Below are positions 1 to 5,792 of a stretch of DNA of 6,070 bases, one piece after another. Within the stretch, counting starts at the first letter, position 1; each line of letters begins with the position of its first letter. The stretch comes from Planctomycetota bacterium. Its GTDB lineage: Bacteria; Planctomycetota; Phycisphaerae; WQYP01. The notes under the pieces were generated by a model. The model was not told the DNA's origin, searched no databases, and saw only the letters and a list, made by a program, of their open reading frames with translations. The position numbers were made by a program, and so were the translations under genes. Location of the stretch: contig JAKAYZ010000173.1 of NCBI GenBank assembly GCA_021816165.1, positions 1 through 6,070 on the forward strand, given 5' to 3'.

Positions 1-200
1 TTGGCGACAGCCTCCAAAACCGGGCCGAAGTTAATGTAAGCAGGAAATTCGACATCACAATAGCTTTCCGGCTTGAGCAGGAAGTCACGGGCCACCTCGG
101 CTCGCATACATGTAACCAGTATGCCGTTCCTAGCCCCGGGCGCGGCACCATCGGGCTGGCGGCCGCCAACAGCGTCACCTTTTTTCTGATTATCGGTCAT
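1..200 (-). CDS. N-terminal fragment of an unidentified protein, possibly a bacterial reverse transcriptase of the 'unknown group' (UG/DRT) kind
   Basis: This gene starts inside the window and runs off the left edge; 66 codons are readable. The ATG is preceded by TGGAGGACTC, a strong ribosome binding site (GGAGGA, 4 bases before ATG), which decides the start. An internal Met at residue 32 has no such site. Residues 1-25 are polar and Gly/Pro/Ala-rich, as in a disordered lead-in. Residues 26-66 look folded: NGILVTCMRAEVARD, then FLLKPESYCDVEFPAYINF, then GPVLEAVA. From memory, the pattern 'FLLK-ESYC--(D/E)(L/F)P-Y--F--LL' resembles the start of some bacterial RNA-directed DNA polymerases outside the retron and group II intron classes. 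No catalytic motif (such as YxDD) is visible, so this is a tentative resemblance. The gene lies downstream of the coiled-coil membrane protein on the same strand and is probably its partner. That a protein is encoded here is fairly sure; its identity is not. Confidence 0.75.
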   Translation of the reverse strand, partial: MTDNQKKGDAVGGRQPDGAAPGARNGILVTCMRAEVARDFLLKPESYCDVEFPAYINFGPVLEAVA

Positions 201-326
201 GAGTCCTCCATTTATGCGACCTCGCCCCGCGCCAATCAGTTGCCGTCGAATTCCGAGCCATTCACGACTGGGTGGCCAATAAAAAAAAGCTGTCTGGTTT
301 CAAGCCCACACGCATAAAGCGACGGG
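201..326 (-). other. 126-base intergenic spacer within the left operon
   Basis: This spacer separates the stop of the coiled-coil membrane gene from the start of the left-edge gene. It is longer than the 70-base gap before the membrane gene. On the transcribed (minus) strand it holds a run of eight T (281-288). I found no convincing GC-rich stem directly before that run, so I do not call an intrinsic terminator. The only clear element is the GGAGGA ribosome binding site next to the downstream ATG (positions about 204-209). If the left-edge gene is a reverse transcriptase, a spacer like this could hold a template or structural noncoding RNA, as in some DRT systems. Nothing in the sequence proves that. 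Confidence 0.4.
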
Positions 327-1589
327 CTACTTTTTCGCATTTCCGCTCACTGCGTCGGCGATTCCCCTGAGCTGCCCGAACATTTTCGTAATACGGCCGA
401 GCATCAGGTAACGTGAGAATAGTCCGTCCAACTCGGCCCCCTGCTCGACCTCCCGGCCGAAATATTCGTCTGATTTTTTCTTCAAAATCTCATTTCTCTC
501 GGCATCGGGCAAGTCTCGCAGGAACGGCTCCAAAGCGGCCAGTTCCAGCTCAATACGGCGTAAGCGGTTGGCAGTGCGGCGGTGGCCGGCTGATTCCCTC
601 GCAAAATAAAAAGCGGGCACAAAGATAACGGCTGCCATCGCCACCCTGAAGGCCATAAGACCCCAGCCCGTCGGGCTGGCTCCAAACTCGGCTATAACAA
701 TCACAAATACCACCAGAAATGCGGCGATGACGAAAGCCCCCGTCGCCCACCACCGCATCCTGTTAGCAAGTGCGAGTTCGTCGCCCGCGGCCTGCTGATA
801 ATGCCCGGACATGGCCGTCGCAACCACGACCCCAACGATCTTTTCGGCTTTTTTTTGCAGACCCTCAATTGTATGCAGATGTTCGCCCGCGTCCGTACGT
901 ATCCTTTCCATAAGTGCCGTGAACTCGCTACCGTGTTCAGAGAGTTTTTCCTTGGCGTGCGCCTGGAACTCATCTTTCAAATCCCGTGCGGTTTTTGCAA
1001 ATTCATCCCGTCCCCTCGTGGCGACGTCGTCGATTCGCTTCTGGCCGTCTGGTATAACCTTGTCCAAGCGAGCCTTCTGGTCCGCCACCTGTGTGTCGAG
1101 ATCGGAAAGCCGTTTCTCCGTTTCCTTCACAGACGCCTGCAAATCCTTGGAACGTTTCTCCATCGCGGCGGCGCGGTCCTCGGCGGCTTTTATCGCTTCG
1201 TCGCGGCGACGCATGAATTCATTGAACGCGGTAACATAATGCTGTGATGCCTCCCCCGCTCCCATCGGTGGAATGGCGACGATCGCGTTCAAGGTGTTGT
1301 CCAGAGGGCCTTCGAGGTTTCTCCAAGTGGAGGCATTCGCAAGGAAGGCTCTTGTTGCATTTAAGAGCACGGTCAGTTGGCTGTTCAAGTTGTTCGCTTG
1401 CGCGACGGGTACCAGCGCGGGGTCGGTGCCCGCGAGGCGGGCGTTTACGAAATTGACCACCTGCACAAGTCGTTCCCATGTTTCCTTTGCCTGCTGGTCG
1501 GGCGGCGGGGTCGGCATCTTATCCAGTTCGGTTCCCACTGCGGCCACCGCTTTCCGCGGGTTTTCAAGCGCTAATTCATTATTGCTCAT
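327..1589 (-). CDS. Coiled-coil protein with two C-terminal membrane helices (420 aa), function unknown, possible membrane component of a defence module
   Basis: I do not recognise a named family. Residues 1-25 are flexible, and 26-120 look like a helical globular domain. Residues about 122-250 form a long, highly charged coiled coil rich in Lys, Glu, Asp, Arg and Ala. The coil ends in a short less-charged motif (IVGVVVATAMSGHYQQAA, 251-268). Two hydrophobic helices follow (about 279-300 and 309-329), separated by a short Gly/Pro loop, and then a helical charged tail (331-420). There is no signal peptide. The simplest topology puts both long ends in the cytoplasm around a membrane hairpin, which is my inference. 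The start is ATG with AAGGA 9 bases upstream. The gene lies 70 bases after the regulator and 126 bases before the left-edge gene, all on one strand. A coiled-coil sensor joined to a two-helix membrane hairpin is a layout seen in several membrane-acting conflict effectors, including SLATT-type proteins, but I see no specific SLATT signature. A structural role at the envelope is also possible. Confidence 0.9.
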   Translation of the reverse strand: MSNNELALENPRKAVAAVGTELDKMPTPPPDQQAKETWERLVQVVNFVNARLAGTDPALVPVAQANNLNSQLTVLLNATRAFLANASTWRNLEGPLDNTLNAIVAIPPMGAGEASQHYVTAFNEFMRRRDEAIKAAEDRAAAMEKRSKDLQASVKETEKRLSDLDTQVADQKARLDKVIPDGQKRIDDVATRGRDEFAKTARDLKDEFQAHAKEKLSEHGSEFTALMERIRTDAGEHLHTIEGLQKKAEKIVGVVVATAMSGHYQQAAGDELALANRMRWWATGAFVIAAFLVVFVIVIAEFGASPTGWGLMAFRVAMAAVIFVPAFYFARESAGHRRTANRLRRIELELAALEPFLRDLPDAERNEILKKKSDEYFGREVEQGAELDGLFSRYLMLGRITKMFGQLRGIADAVSGNAKK

Positions 1590-1659
1590 TGCCTTTGATC
1601 CTTAAACAAATTAACAACCACACTGCGCGGCCACCTGTTATTGTCCGACGGAGGGTCCA

Positions 1660-2256
1660 TTACATGCCCGGTTTATCGCCCGCCTGAGGCTTGCCGAGCG
1701 CTTTGATAAATCCCGCCAGCCTGCCTGCCTCATCGTCGGAAAGGTCCTCCGGCAGCGTAAGTGTGGCCAACAGACCGGGCCGAATTGGAAATGGATAGTT
1801 AACCATGCGGGTTCCGGGCGAACCGACATCGCTGATTGATACGGCGCTGCCGCCACCGGCAAGTGGCGGAGACCCCGAAACGGTGGCCGCCTCGCCCCCT
1901 TCGGTTTCGTCATCGAAGGCACCATTCATCGGCTCGAGCGTGTCGGATTGCCCCAACGCCACCTTCGCCACGGAGGCCATGCTGTACCACCATACGAATC
2001 GGGTCCGCTTGCTTCCGCGGCCCATAACGGTGCGTCCGCAGCCGAGCGATTCTATTCTCTTGAAAAAAGCGTACACGGTATTGCGGTCGGCCACGATATC
2101 TTTCGCCAGTGCCTCCACAACCAGTTCGGTCCGGCGGCGCTGCCGTTGGCTTAGAACTTCCATCGCGTGCCTCGCGACTTCATCGCTCGCCACCAGTTGC
2201 CGCAGGCCATCGATGTCCACCGCTTTTCGTCTTTCACCATTTGTTTCCATAGACAT
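1660..2256 (-). CDS. Winged-helix-like DNA-binding regulator with a conserved-looking C-terminal tail (198 aa), first gene of the left operon
   Basis: This is probably a cytoplasmic transcription regulator of its own operon. Numbering from the ATG at 2256, residues 28-100 look like a winged helix: helices through EVARHAMEVLSQRQRRR, a helix-turn-helix-like stretch (ELVVEALAKDIVADRNTVYA), then FFKRIESLGCGR and a basic hairpin 'wing' (GRGSKRTRFVWWYS). Residues 105-150 are an acidic, Gly/Ser-rich linker. The tail (152-187) reads NYPFPIRPGLLATLTLPEDL followed by SDDEAGRLAGFIKAL. I recall LP-DL---EA-RL--FI-(A/S)L tails from other small bacterial proteins of unknown role. Start choice is uncertain. 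A longer in-frame reading begins with TTG at 2274, but the AAGGG ribosome site (about 2260-2264) fits only ATG 2256 or ATG 2250. Spacing is tight for the first and about 9 bases for the second. Being first, just behind a promoter with repeated sites, it is likely autoregulatory. The HTH fold is judged by eye. Confidence 0.85.
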   Translation of the reverse strand: MSMETNGERRKAVDIDGLRQLVASDEVARHAMEVLSQRQRRRTELVVEALAKDIVADRNTVYAFFKRIESLGCGRTVMGRGSKRTRFVWWYSMASVAKVALGQSDTLEPMNGAFDDETEGGEAATVSGSPPLAGGGSAVSISDVGSPGTRMVNYPFPIRPGLLATLTLPEDLSDDEAGRLAGFIKALGKPQAGDKPGM

Positions 2257-2295
2257 TTTCCCTTGTTTTATCAAACCGTTCAGTTAACGCCGTAT

Positions 2296-2324
2296 ATACT
2301 AAACTATTTTTGTAGATTTGTCAA
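2296..2324 (-). promoter_or_regulatory. Sigma70-type promoter of the left (regulator / coiled-coil / edge-gene) operon
   Basis: On the minus strand a perfect -35 box TTGACA (2319-2324) is followed by a 17-base AT-rich spacer and a -10 box TAGTAT (2296-2301; 4 of 6 consensus bases). Transcription would begin near 2289, leaving a leader of about 30-40 bases before the regulator start. An overlapping TATATA three bases further on could also serve as the -10. The promoter lies in the most AT-rich stretch of the window. It is interleaved with the 14-base direct repeats described separately, which suggests repression by operator binding. Confidence 0.7.
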
Positions 2325-2345
2325 CAACGGTAGTATTTTTGTAGA
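2303..2345. repeat. Pair of near-identical 14-base repeats over the promoter, candidate operator
   Basis: On the plus strand ACTATTTTTGTAGA (2303-2316) recurs as AGTATTTTTGTAGA (2332-2345), identical at 13 of 14 positions with starts 29 bases apart. The first copy has mirrored ends (CTA...TAG), as expected of a binding site for a dimeric protein. The first copy occupies the spacer between the -35 and -10 boxes, and the second lies just upstream of the -35, so a bound protein would block RNA polymerase. The winged-helix protein encoded directly downstream is the natural candidate binder. Repetition and position are seen directly; the operator role is inferred. Confidence 0.6.
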
Positions 2346-2532
2346 ACCCGGGTTGTTTTTGGCACGGCGTGGACGCAATCAAGGTACCAGAAAGCACGCG
2401 GGCACGAGGTCCGCGGCTAAATATGGCGTGCGGCTGAGGGATCAGCGGTGGATGCATTTCGGCGTTGCGATTGGTGCCCGTCGCCCCCCCCACCGTCTTC
2501 GGTTACCGACTATTGACCCCCGCGATAATTGA
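2346..2532. other. Intergenic stretch without a recognisable gene between the operon promoter and the 546-aa gene
   Basis: Together with the promoter this makes about 276 bases without a gene. Short open frames cross it but have no ribosome site or protein-like composition. Visible elements are a perfect palindrome AACCCGGGTT (2345-2354) followed by GTTTTT, a run of eight C (2484-2491) and a short dyad TCGGTTACCGA (2499-2509). The last two lie just after the stop of the 546-aa gene, but no U-tract follows the dyad on the minus strand, so it is a weak terminator candidate. This stretch may mark the boundary of the accessory cassette, but I see no direct repeats, att-like site or tRNA remnant. 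Confidence 0.4.
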
Positions 2533-4173
2533 TTATTTGTTATTACTATGGCGATGCCTGCCGCCCCACTGCTGCCGGGTGACGATTGGGACGTAGCCAA
2601 CGGCAAGCCGATTCGGCGGTGAGACGAGTTGCGCCGGGTCGAGGTAGGCCAGTGCACCCCGTGTTGGGGGCGGAAGATATTGACCATTTTTACGCCAATG
2701 GCGTTCGAGCATCTCAAATCGCCGCTGCATTTTATTGCGTTCGACCGTACTGAGGTCTGCATGCAGCAGCGCGGGTTGATCCTCAAACCGATACCAGTAA
2801 TAGGTAACCACTGAACCATCGGTCAAATGCGCATAGAATGGTCCGGCGGCTGGTCCAGGATGCCGATAGGCGCTATTTGGGTTATCCGGAGTTGCGTACG
2901 GTTTGGGTACGCGCTGGCGAGATGGATAGAAATTAATACTCTTAAGCCGGGCTTCTTTCGGAACACGGGATGCATGCACGAACTGCCAATTGTTATGCTT
3001 GCCCGCATGCACCAGCCTGTAAAATCGCGGGAGCAAGACGCGATTACCATCGGGCCCGTTATGCAAAAAGTGCCGATTCCAACTAAACCCATAAGACGCT
3101 TGATCGGGATGAAAGGCTTGAGCAAAGTTCTGCCACGGCAGACTGGCGCGCTGCGGATTGGGCGTACTGGGGGCAAAGAGTTTCCACGTGGACCACAATT
3201 GTTTTTGCGGTCGAAATTTTTCCACAAATCCGTTTGCCAGACCGAGTTTGCCACTGGCGGGTCGTCCGCCATTAAACCATGCTTGTACTTTGTCCCAGAG
3301 AGCTTTTCGGCTGTAACAAATCAGCCGATTGAGCATGATGGCGTTGCCCTGCCGATCGGCGGGAAAGCAGACCAGTCCAAGGCGTGCGAATGTGCCCGCC
3401 GATGTACGACTGATGGCTGCCGGGAGATATTGGGTTTCCATTTGAAATGCTTTGTTGGGGTTTGACCATCGTGAGTCAAGCAATTTACCTTTAAGCCACG
3501 GATGTTTTACGGCTTGCTGATTCCAAAAATAGGGGGTGAAAAAGCATACCGGCCCCTTGAAATTGCCGGTATTAAGAAAAAGCGTCCAACAATGGTTGCC
3601 CATGGGGATGTTTTTTCCGTCGGTGGTGGGCTGCGGATCGGTAAGTGGCAAGGGTAGATAGCCGTAGCCAAAAAGCTGACCGTTGACTCCGGGCTTAAGG
3701 GTAAGGCCATCAGGTGGAAAGATGAGCCACGGACTCAATTGGGCTACACCGTATAAGCCGCGCGGGTGTTGCCAACTGCCGTTTCCACTGCCTGGAGCAT
3801 TGGCGATGGCGCGAAAATTGTATGCGACGCCACCGAGGCGGAACTTGGGGGCGGCTGTGGGAAAGCGTGTATCGCGCCACCAGCCAAGGCCGCCTTCGAT
3901 ATCGGAATAGAGATGAGGTGGCTGCTTGCCCGCGTATTGGGCCGCCATCCACGTGCCGAAAAGTCCGGACTGAAATTGATGACCCGGATATCGCAGCAGC
4001 AGAGGCCAGGCTGCGGTATACATGGAAAATCCGGCATCGTAATTTATCGGCACTCGGTGCACGGGCACGATCATATAACCATTGGCCAGCGTTCCCCGCA
4101 GCAGCGCAGCCCGGGATATGAGCGGTGGGAAAATGGCGGCCCAACAGACAACGATAAGAACGAGGCGTCTCAT
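2533..4173 (-). CDS. Exported protein of unknown function, Trp/Tyr/Pro-rich (546 aa)
   Basis: I do not recognise a catalytic family. The start is set at ATG 4173 rather than an upstream in-frame Met (4263), because AAAGGA lies 8 bases before it and the protein then opens with a classical signal peptide: MRR, a hydrophobic core (LVLIVVCWAAIFPPLI) and a likely SRA|A cleavage near residue 22. The mature protein has no membrane segment or lipobox Cys at the cleavage site, so it should be periplasmic, outer-surface or secreted. It contains 21 Trp and many Tyr, Phe, Gly and Pro, giving a beta-rich, carbohydrate-binding-like feel, though no GH or PL signature is evident. The mature part opens with a VPVHRVPINYDAGFSMYTAAW stretch (37-56 region). 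The C-terminal region has a charged helix (ADLSTVERNKMQRRFEMLER, 472-491) and an ordered tail with YLPPP (499-503), LDPAQLVSPP (511-520) and VGYVPIVTRQQW (525-536). It stands alone, divergent from the HAD gene. Planctomycete lineage-specific secreted protein is my best guess. Confidence 0.88.
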   Translation of the reverse strand: MRRLVLIVVCWAAIFPPLISRAALLRGTLANGYMIVPVHRVPINYDAGFSMYTAAWPLLLRYPGHQFQSGLFGTWMAAQYAGKQPPHLYSDIEGGLGWWRDTRFPTAAPKFRLGGVAYNFRAIANAPGSGNGSWQHPRGLYGVAQLSPWLIFPPDGLTLKPGVNGQLFGYGYLPLPLTDPQPTTDGKNIPMGNHCWTLFLNTGNFKGPVCFFTPYFWNQQAVKHPWLKGKLLDSRWSNPNKAFQMETQYLPAAISRTSAGTFARLGLVCFPADRQGNAIMLNRLICYSRKALWDKVQAWFNGGRPASGKLGLANGFVEKFRPQKQLWSTWKLFAPSTPNPQRASLPWQNFAQAFHPDQASYGFSWNRHFLHNGPDGNRVLLPRFYRLVHAGKHNNWQFVHASRVPKEARLKSINFYPSRQRVPKPYATPDNPNSAYRHPGPAAGPFYAHLTDGSVVTYYWYRFEDQPALLHADLSTVERNKMQRRFEMLERHWRKNGQYLPPPTRGALAYLDPAQLVSPPNRLAVGYVPIVTRQQWGGRHRHSNNK

Positions 4174-4231
4174 TGGCTGATTCCTTTCAGATTGGCACAT
4201 GGGCGCGATGAACCAGTGCCGCTTGGCGATT

Positions 4232-4259
4232 AGAATACGGCAGAAAGAGAACGTGGCAA
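4232..4259 (-). promoter_or_regulatory. Candidate promoter of the 546-aa exported protein gene
   Basis: On the minus strand TTGCCA (4254-4259; 5 of 6 consensus) is followed by a 16-base spacer and TATTCT (4232-4237; 4 of 6). Transcription would start near 4225, giving a leader of about 50 bases before ATG 4173, with AAAGGA in place for translation. It lies in the 138-base region shared with the divergent HAD gene. The match is fair but such sequences occur by chance. Confidence 0.4.
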
Positions 4260-4298
4260 ACAATCGGCGGCAGCCGTCATATCAAGGCGGATTGGAGC

Positions 4299-4311
4299 TA
4301 TAATCGGAGGT
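4299..4311 (+). promoter_or_regulatory. TATAAT -10 element very close to the HAD start codon
   Basis: A perfect TATAAT (4299-4304) lies only 7 bases before the ATG at 4312, so transcription from it would begin at or next to the start codon and give a leaderless message. GGAGG (4306-4310) also sits there, one base from the ATG, which is too close to work as a normal ribosome binding site. No good -35 box is seen at the expected distance (about 4276-4282), so the element could be fortuitous, with the true promoter further upstream. Confidence 0.35.
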
Positions 4312-4941
4312 ATGAATGGCCGACGACATTTTGATCTGATTATTTTTGATATGGATGGAACTCTCACCATTGACGCACTTAATTTTCAGGACTTGCGTCA
4401 GCGGCTGGGTATTGAATTGCGTGAGCCGGTGCTGGAATGGATTGCCGCATTACCTGCCGATAAGCAGACAGCCGCTTGGGAAGCGCTGCACCAATTTGAA
4501 CATGAGGGGGCGATGGCGTCGGAACTGCGTTCCGGTGCGAAAACCGTTTTGTACCGCCTGCAGTCGCTGGGCATCCGAACGGCGTTACTGTCGCGCAACA
4601 GCCGTCGAAGTGTGGAGACCATCCTGGGCCGCCATTCATTGGATTTTGACCATATCGCCAGTCGGGACGACTTGCCGATGAAGCCACATCCGGAAAGCAT
4701 TTGGCGAATCGCACGGCGGCTGGGTGTGGAACTGGACCGCACACTGATGGTGGGCGATTATATTTTTGATATTCAGGCAGCGCAGGCAGCAGCGGTGCGA
4801 AGTGTTTTGCTATTGGAGCCCAATGAGCCGCTGCCGTATTTTGCCGATGATGCCGATTTTCATATCCGATCATTGGAGGATATGACGGCGTTGGTTGAAG
4901 AACCGGACCGCTATGCGGTGCGTATGAAGAAGGCATCGTGA
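4312..4941 (+). CDS. HAD-family phosphatase (phosphoglycolate phosphatase-like), 209 aa
   Basis: This is a soluble cytoplasmic phosphohydrolase of the haloacid dehalogenase superfamily, and all four motifs are visible. Motif I is FDMDGTLT with nucleophile D13 and general acid D15; motif II is LLSRNS with S94. Motif III is K124 in MKPHP, and motif IV is VGDYIFDI with D149 and D153. A small helical cap lies between motifs I and II (about 20-85). The length fits the phosphoglycolate phosphatase/beta-phosphoglucomutase group, with GDxxxD as in Gph-type enzymes. The substrate cannot be read from sequence; phosphoglycolate or another small phosphate ester is possible. Motif I begins at residue 12, so the start cannot be much later than the chosen ATG, although the only Shine-Dalgarno-like sequence is one base from it. 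The stop overlaps the next gene's ATG (TGATG), so the two are probably co-transcribed and coupled. Confidence 0.93.
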   Translation: MNGRRHFDLIIFDMDGTLTIDALNFQDLRQRLGIELREPVLEWIAALPADKQTAAWEALHQFEHEGAMASELRSGAKTVLYRLQSLGIRTALLSRNSRRSVETILGRHSLDFDHIASRDDLPMKPHPESIWRIARRLGVELDRTLMVGDYIFDIQAAQAAAVRSVLLLEPNEPLPYFADDADFHIRSLEDMTALVEEPDRYAVRMKKAS

Positions 4942-5792
4942 TGCGAATGCTCATTATGCGGATTGTTCTGGTCGCTTTGCCCACAGCGGCTGCCATCCTG
5001 ACGCCGGGACTCCATGCGACGGCCGCGTCCATCGCCGAGCCGACGATGGCGGCCGTCACCACACCCGCAATGGCAAAGCCGAAAACAGCCCGGCCCGCGT
5101 CCGTAAGCCCAAGAGTGAAGGCGATTTTGACAATGCTCTATCGTCGCGGGAAGACACTGAAAAATTTTTCGGCGGCTGTCCGGGTAACGGTCAACCATTT
5201 GCGATCGGGTGAAACCGACATTAACATCGGCCGCATCTGGTATCAAAGAGCCAAAAGCGGGCGGACGCGGTTTGATATTCACTTCAGTATTTTGGCGGTG
5301 GACGGTGCCATTGCCCGGCATCACGCGGATCATGATATTATTTTTGACGGGCGGTGGCTGATTGACCGTAATGGATCGGCGAAAATTTACCGAAAAATTG
5401 AAATTGCCCCCCCAGGCGGCCATTTTAATCCACTTAAGCTGGGCCAAGGCCCCATACCGATACCCATCGGACAGAGGCCAAAGACAGTAGAACGCGAATT
5501 TCAAATTGCGTTGGTAAAGGTGAAACATCAAGGCCCCCACACGGTGGGTATTAAACTCAAACCGCGCGATCCTAAGGCTTTTACGTTTGACTCGCTTACT
5601 TTTGTCATCAACACGCGGCTGAAGTTGCCGGTGTTAATCCGACGCGTCGATCCCGACGGGACACCAACGACGGCGGTGTTTTCCAAGATTGTCATCAATA
5701 AGCCGATGCATCACTCATTTCACGTTTCACCGCCGCCAAGTGATGCGGGTTGGACGGTGACGATTAAGCGTATCAAGCGATCTACACCATGA
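4941..5792 (+). CDS. LolA-like exported protein (lipoprotein carrier-like fold), 283 aa
   Basis: This is probably a periplasmic protein of the LolA/LolB-like fold, which shields lipoprotein acyl chains or related lipids on the way to the outer membrane. The ATG at 4941 shares its A with the HAD stop codon, and AGAAGG lies 7 bases upstream. A GTG at 4938 is also possible but less well placed. The N-terminus is a signal peptide (residues 1 to about 30, core IVLVALPTAAAILTPG), followed by an Ala/Pro/Thr linker to about 55. The folded domain starts near VKAILTMLYRRGKTLKNFSA (59-78) and continues as alternating beta strands. Features typical of LolA-like proteins are IWYQRAKSGRTRFDI (99-113), IIFDGRWLIDR (133-143), LKLGQGPIPIPIGQ (165-178) and LPVLIRRVDPDGTPTTAVFS (229-248). 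There is no Cys at all, so it is not a lipoprotein itself. It is longer than E. coli LolA (about 200 aa) and clearly divergent. I assign the fold family, not orthology to lolA. Confidence 0.82.
   Translation: MRMLIMRIVLVALPTAAAILTPGLHATAASIAEPTMAAVTTPAMAKPKTARPASVSPRVKAILTMLYRRGKTLKNFSAAVRVTVNHLRSGETDINIGRIWYQRAKSGRTRFDIHFSILAVDGAIARHHADHDIIFDGRWLIDRNGSAKIYRKIEIAPPGGHFNPLKLGQGPIPIPIGQRPKTVEREFQIALVKVKHQGPHTVGIKLKPRDPKAFTFDSLTFVINTRLKLPVLIRRVDPDGTPTTAVFSKIVINKPMHHSFHVSPPPSDAGWTVTIKRIKRSTP

Noticed and set aside
801..1247. Two long plus-strand open frames (801-1247, 811-1239) opposite the coiled-coil gene
   Set aside because: They are antisense to a well-supported CDS, have no ribosome site, and their composition mirrors the charged codons of the opposite strand.
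1604..1616. TTAA-ACAAA-TTAA inverted repeat before the coiled-coil gene as an operator
   Set aside because: Only four bases per arm, all A/T, in an AT-rich gap; expected by chance, with no promoter seen beside it.
2257..2274. TTG start at 2274 for the regulator
   Set aside because: The ribosome site AAGGG lies downstream of this TTG and serves the ATG codons at 2256 or 2250.
1805..2287. 160-aa plus-strand frame opposite the regulator
   Set aside because: Ser/Arg/Pro-rich shadow of the regulator gene that reaches into the operon promoter; no translation signal.
2442..2819. Minus-strand 125-aa frame overlapping the end of the 546-aa gene and the intergenic stretch
   Set aside because: Overlaps the supported gene in another frame and shows no ribosome site or recognisable domain.
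4174..4263. Longer start for the 546-aa protein (Met at 4263)
   Set aside because: It would place 30 polar residues before a perfect signal peptide and would cover the likely promoter; the ATG at 4173 has its own AAAGGA site.
4379..5540. Minus-strand open frames of 227 and 209 aa opposite the HAD and LolA-like genes
   Set aside because: The sense strand holds clear HAD motifs and a signal peptide plus LolA-like domain; the antisense frames lack domain character and starts.
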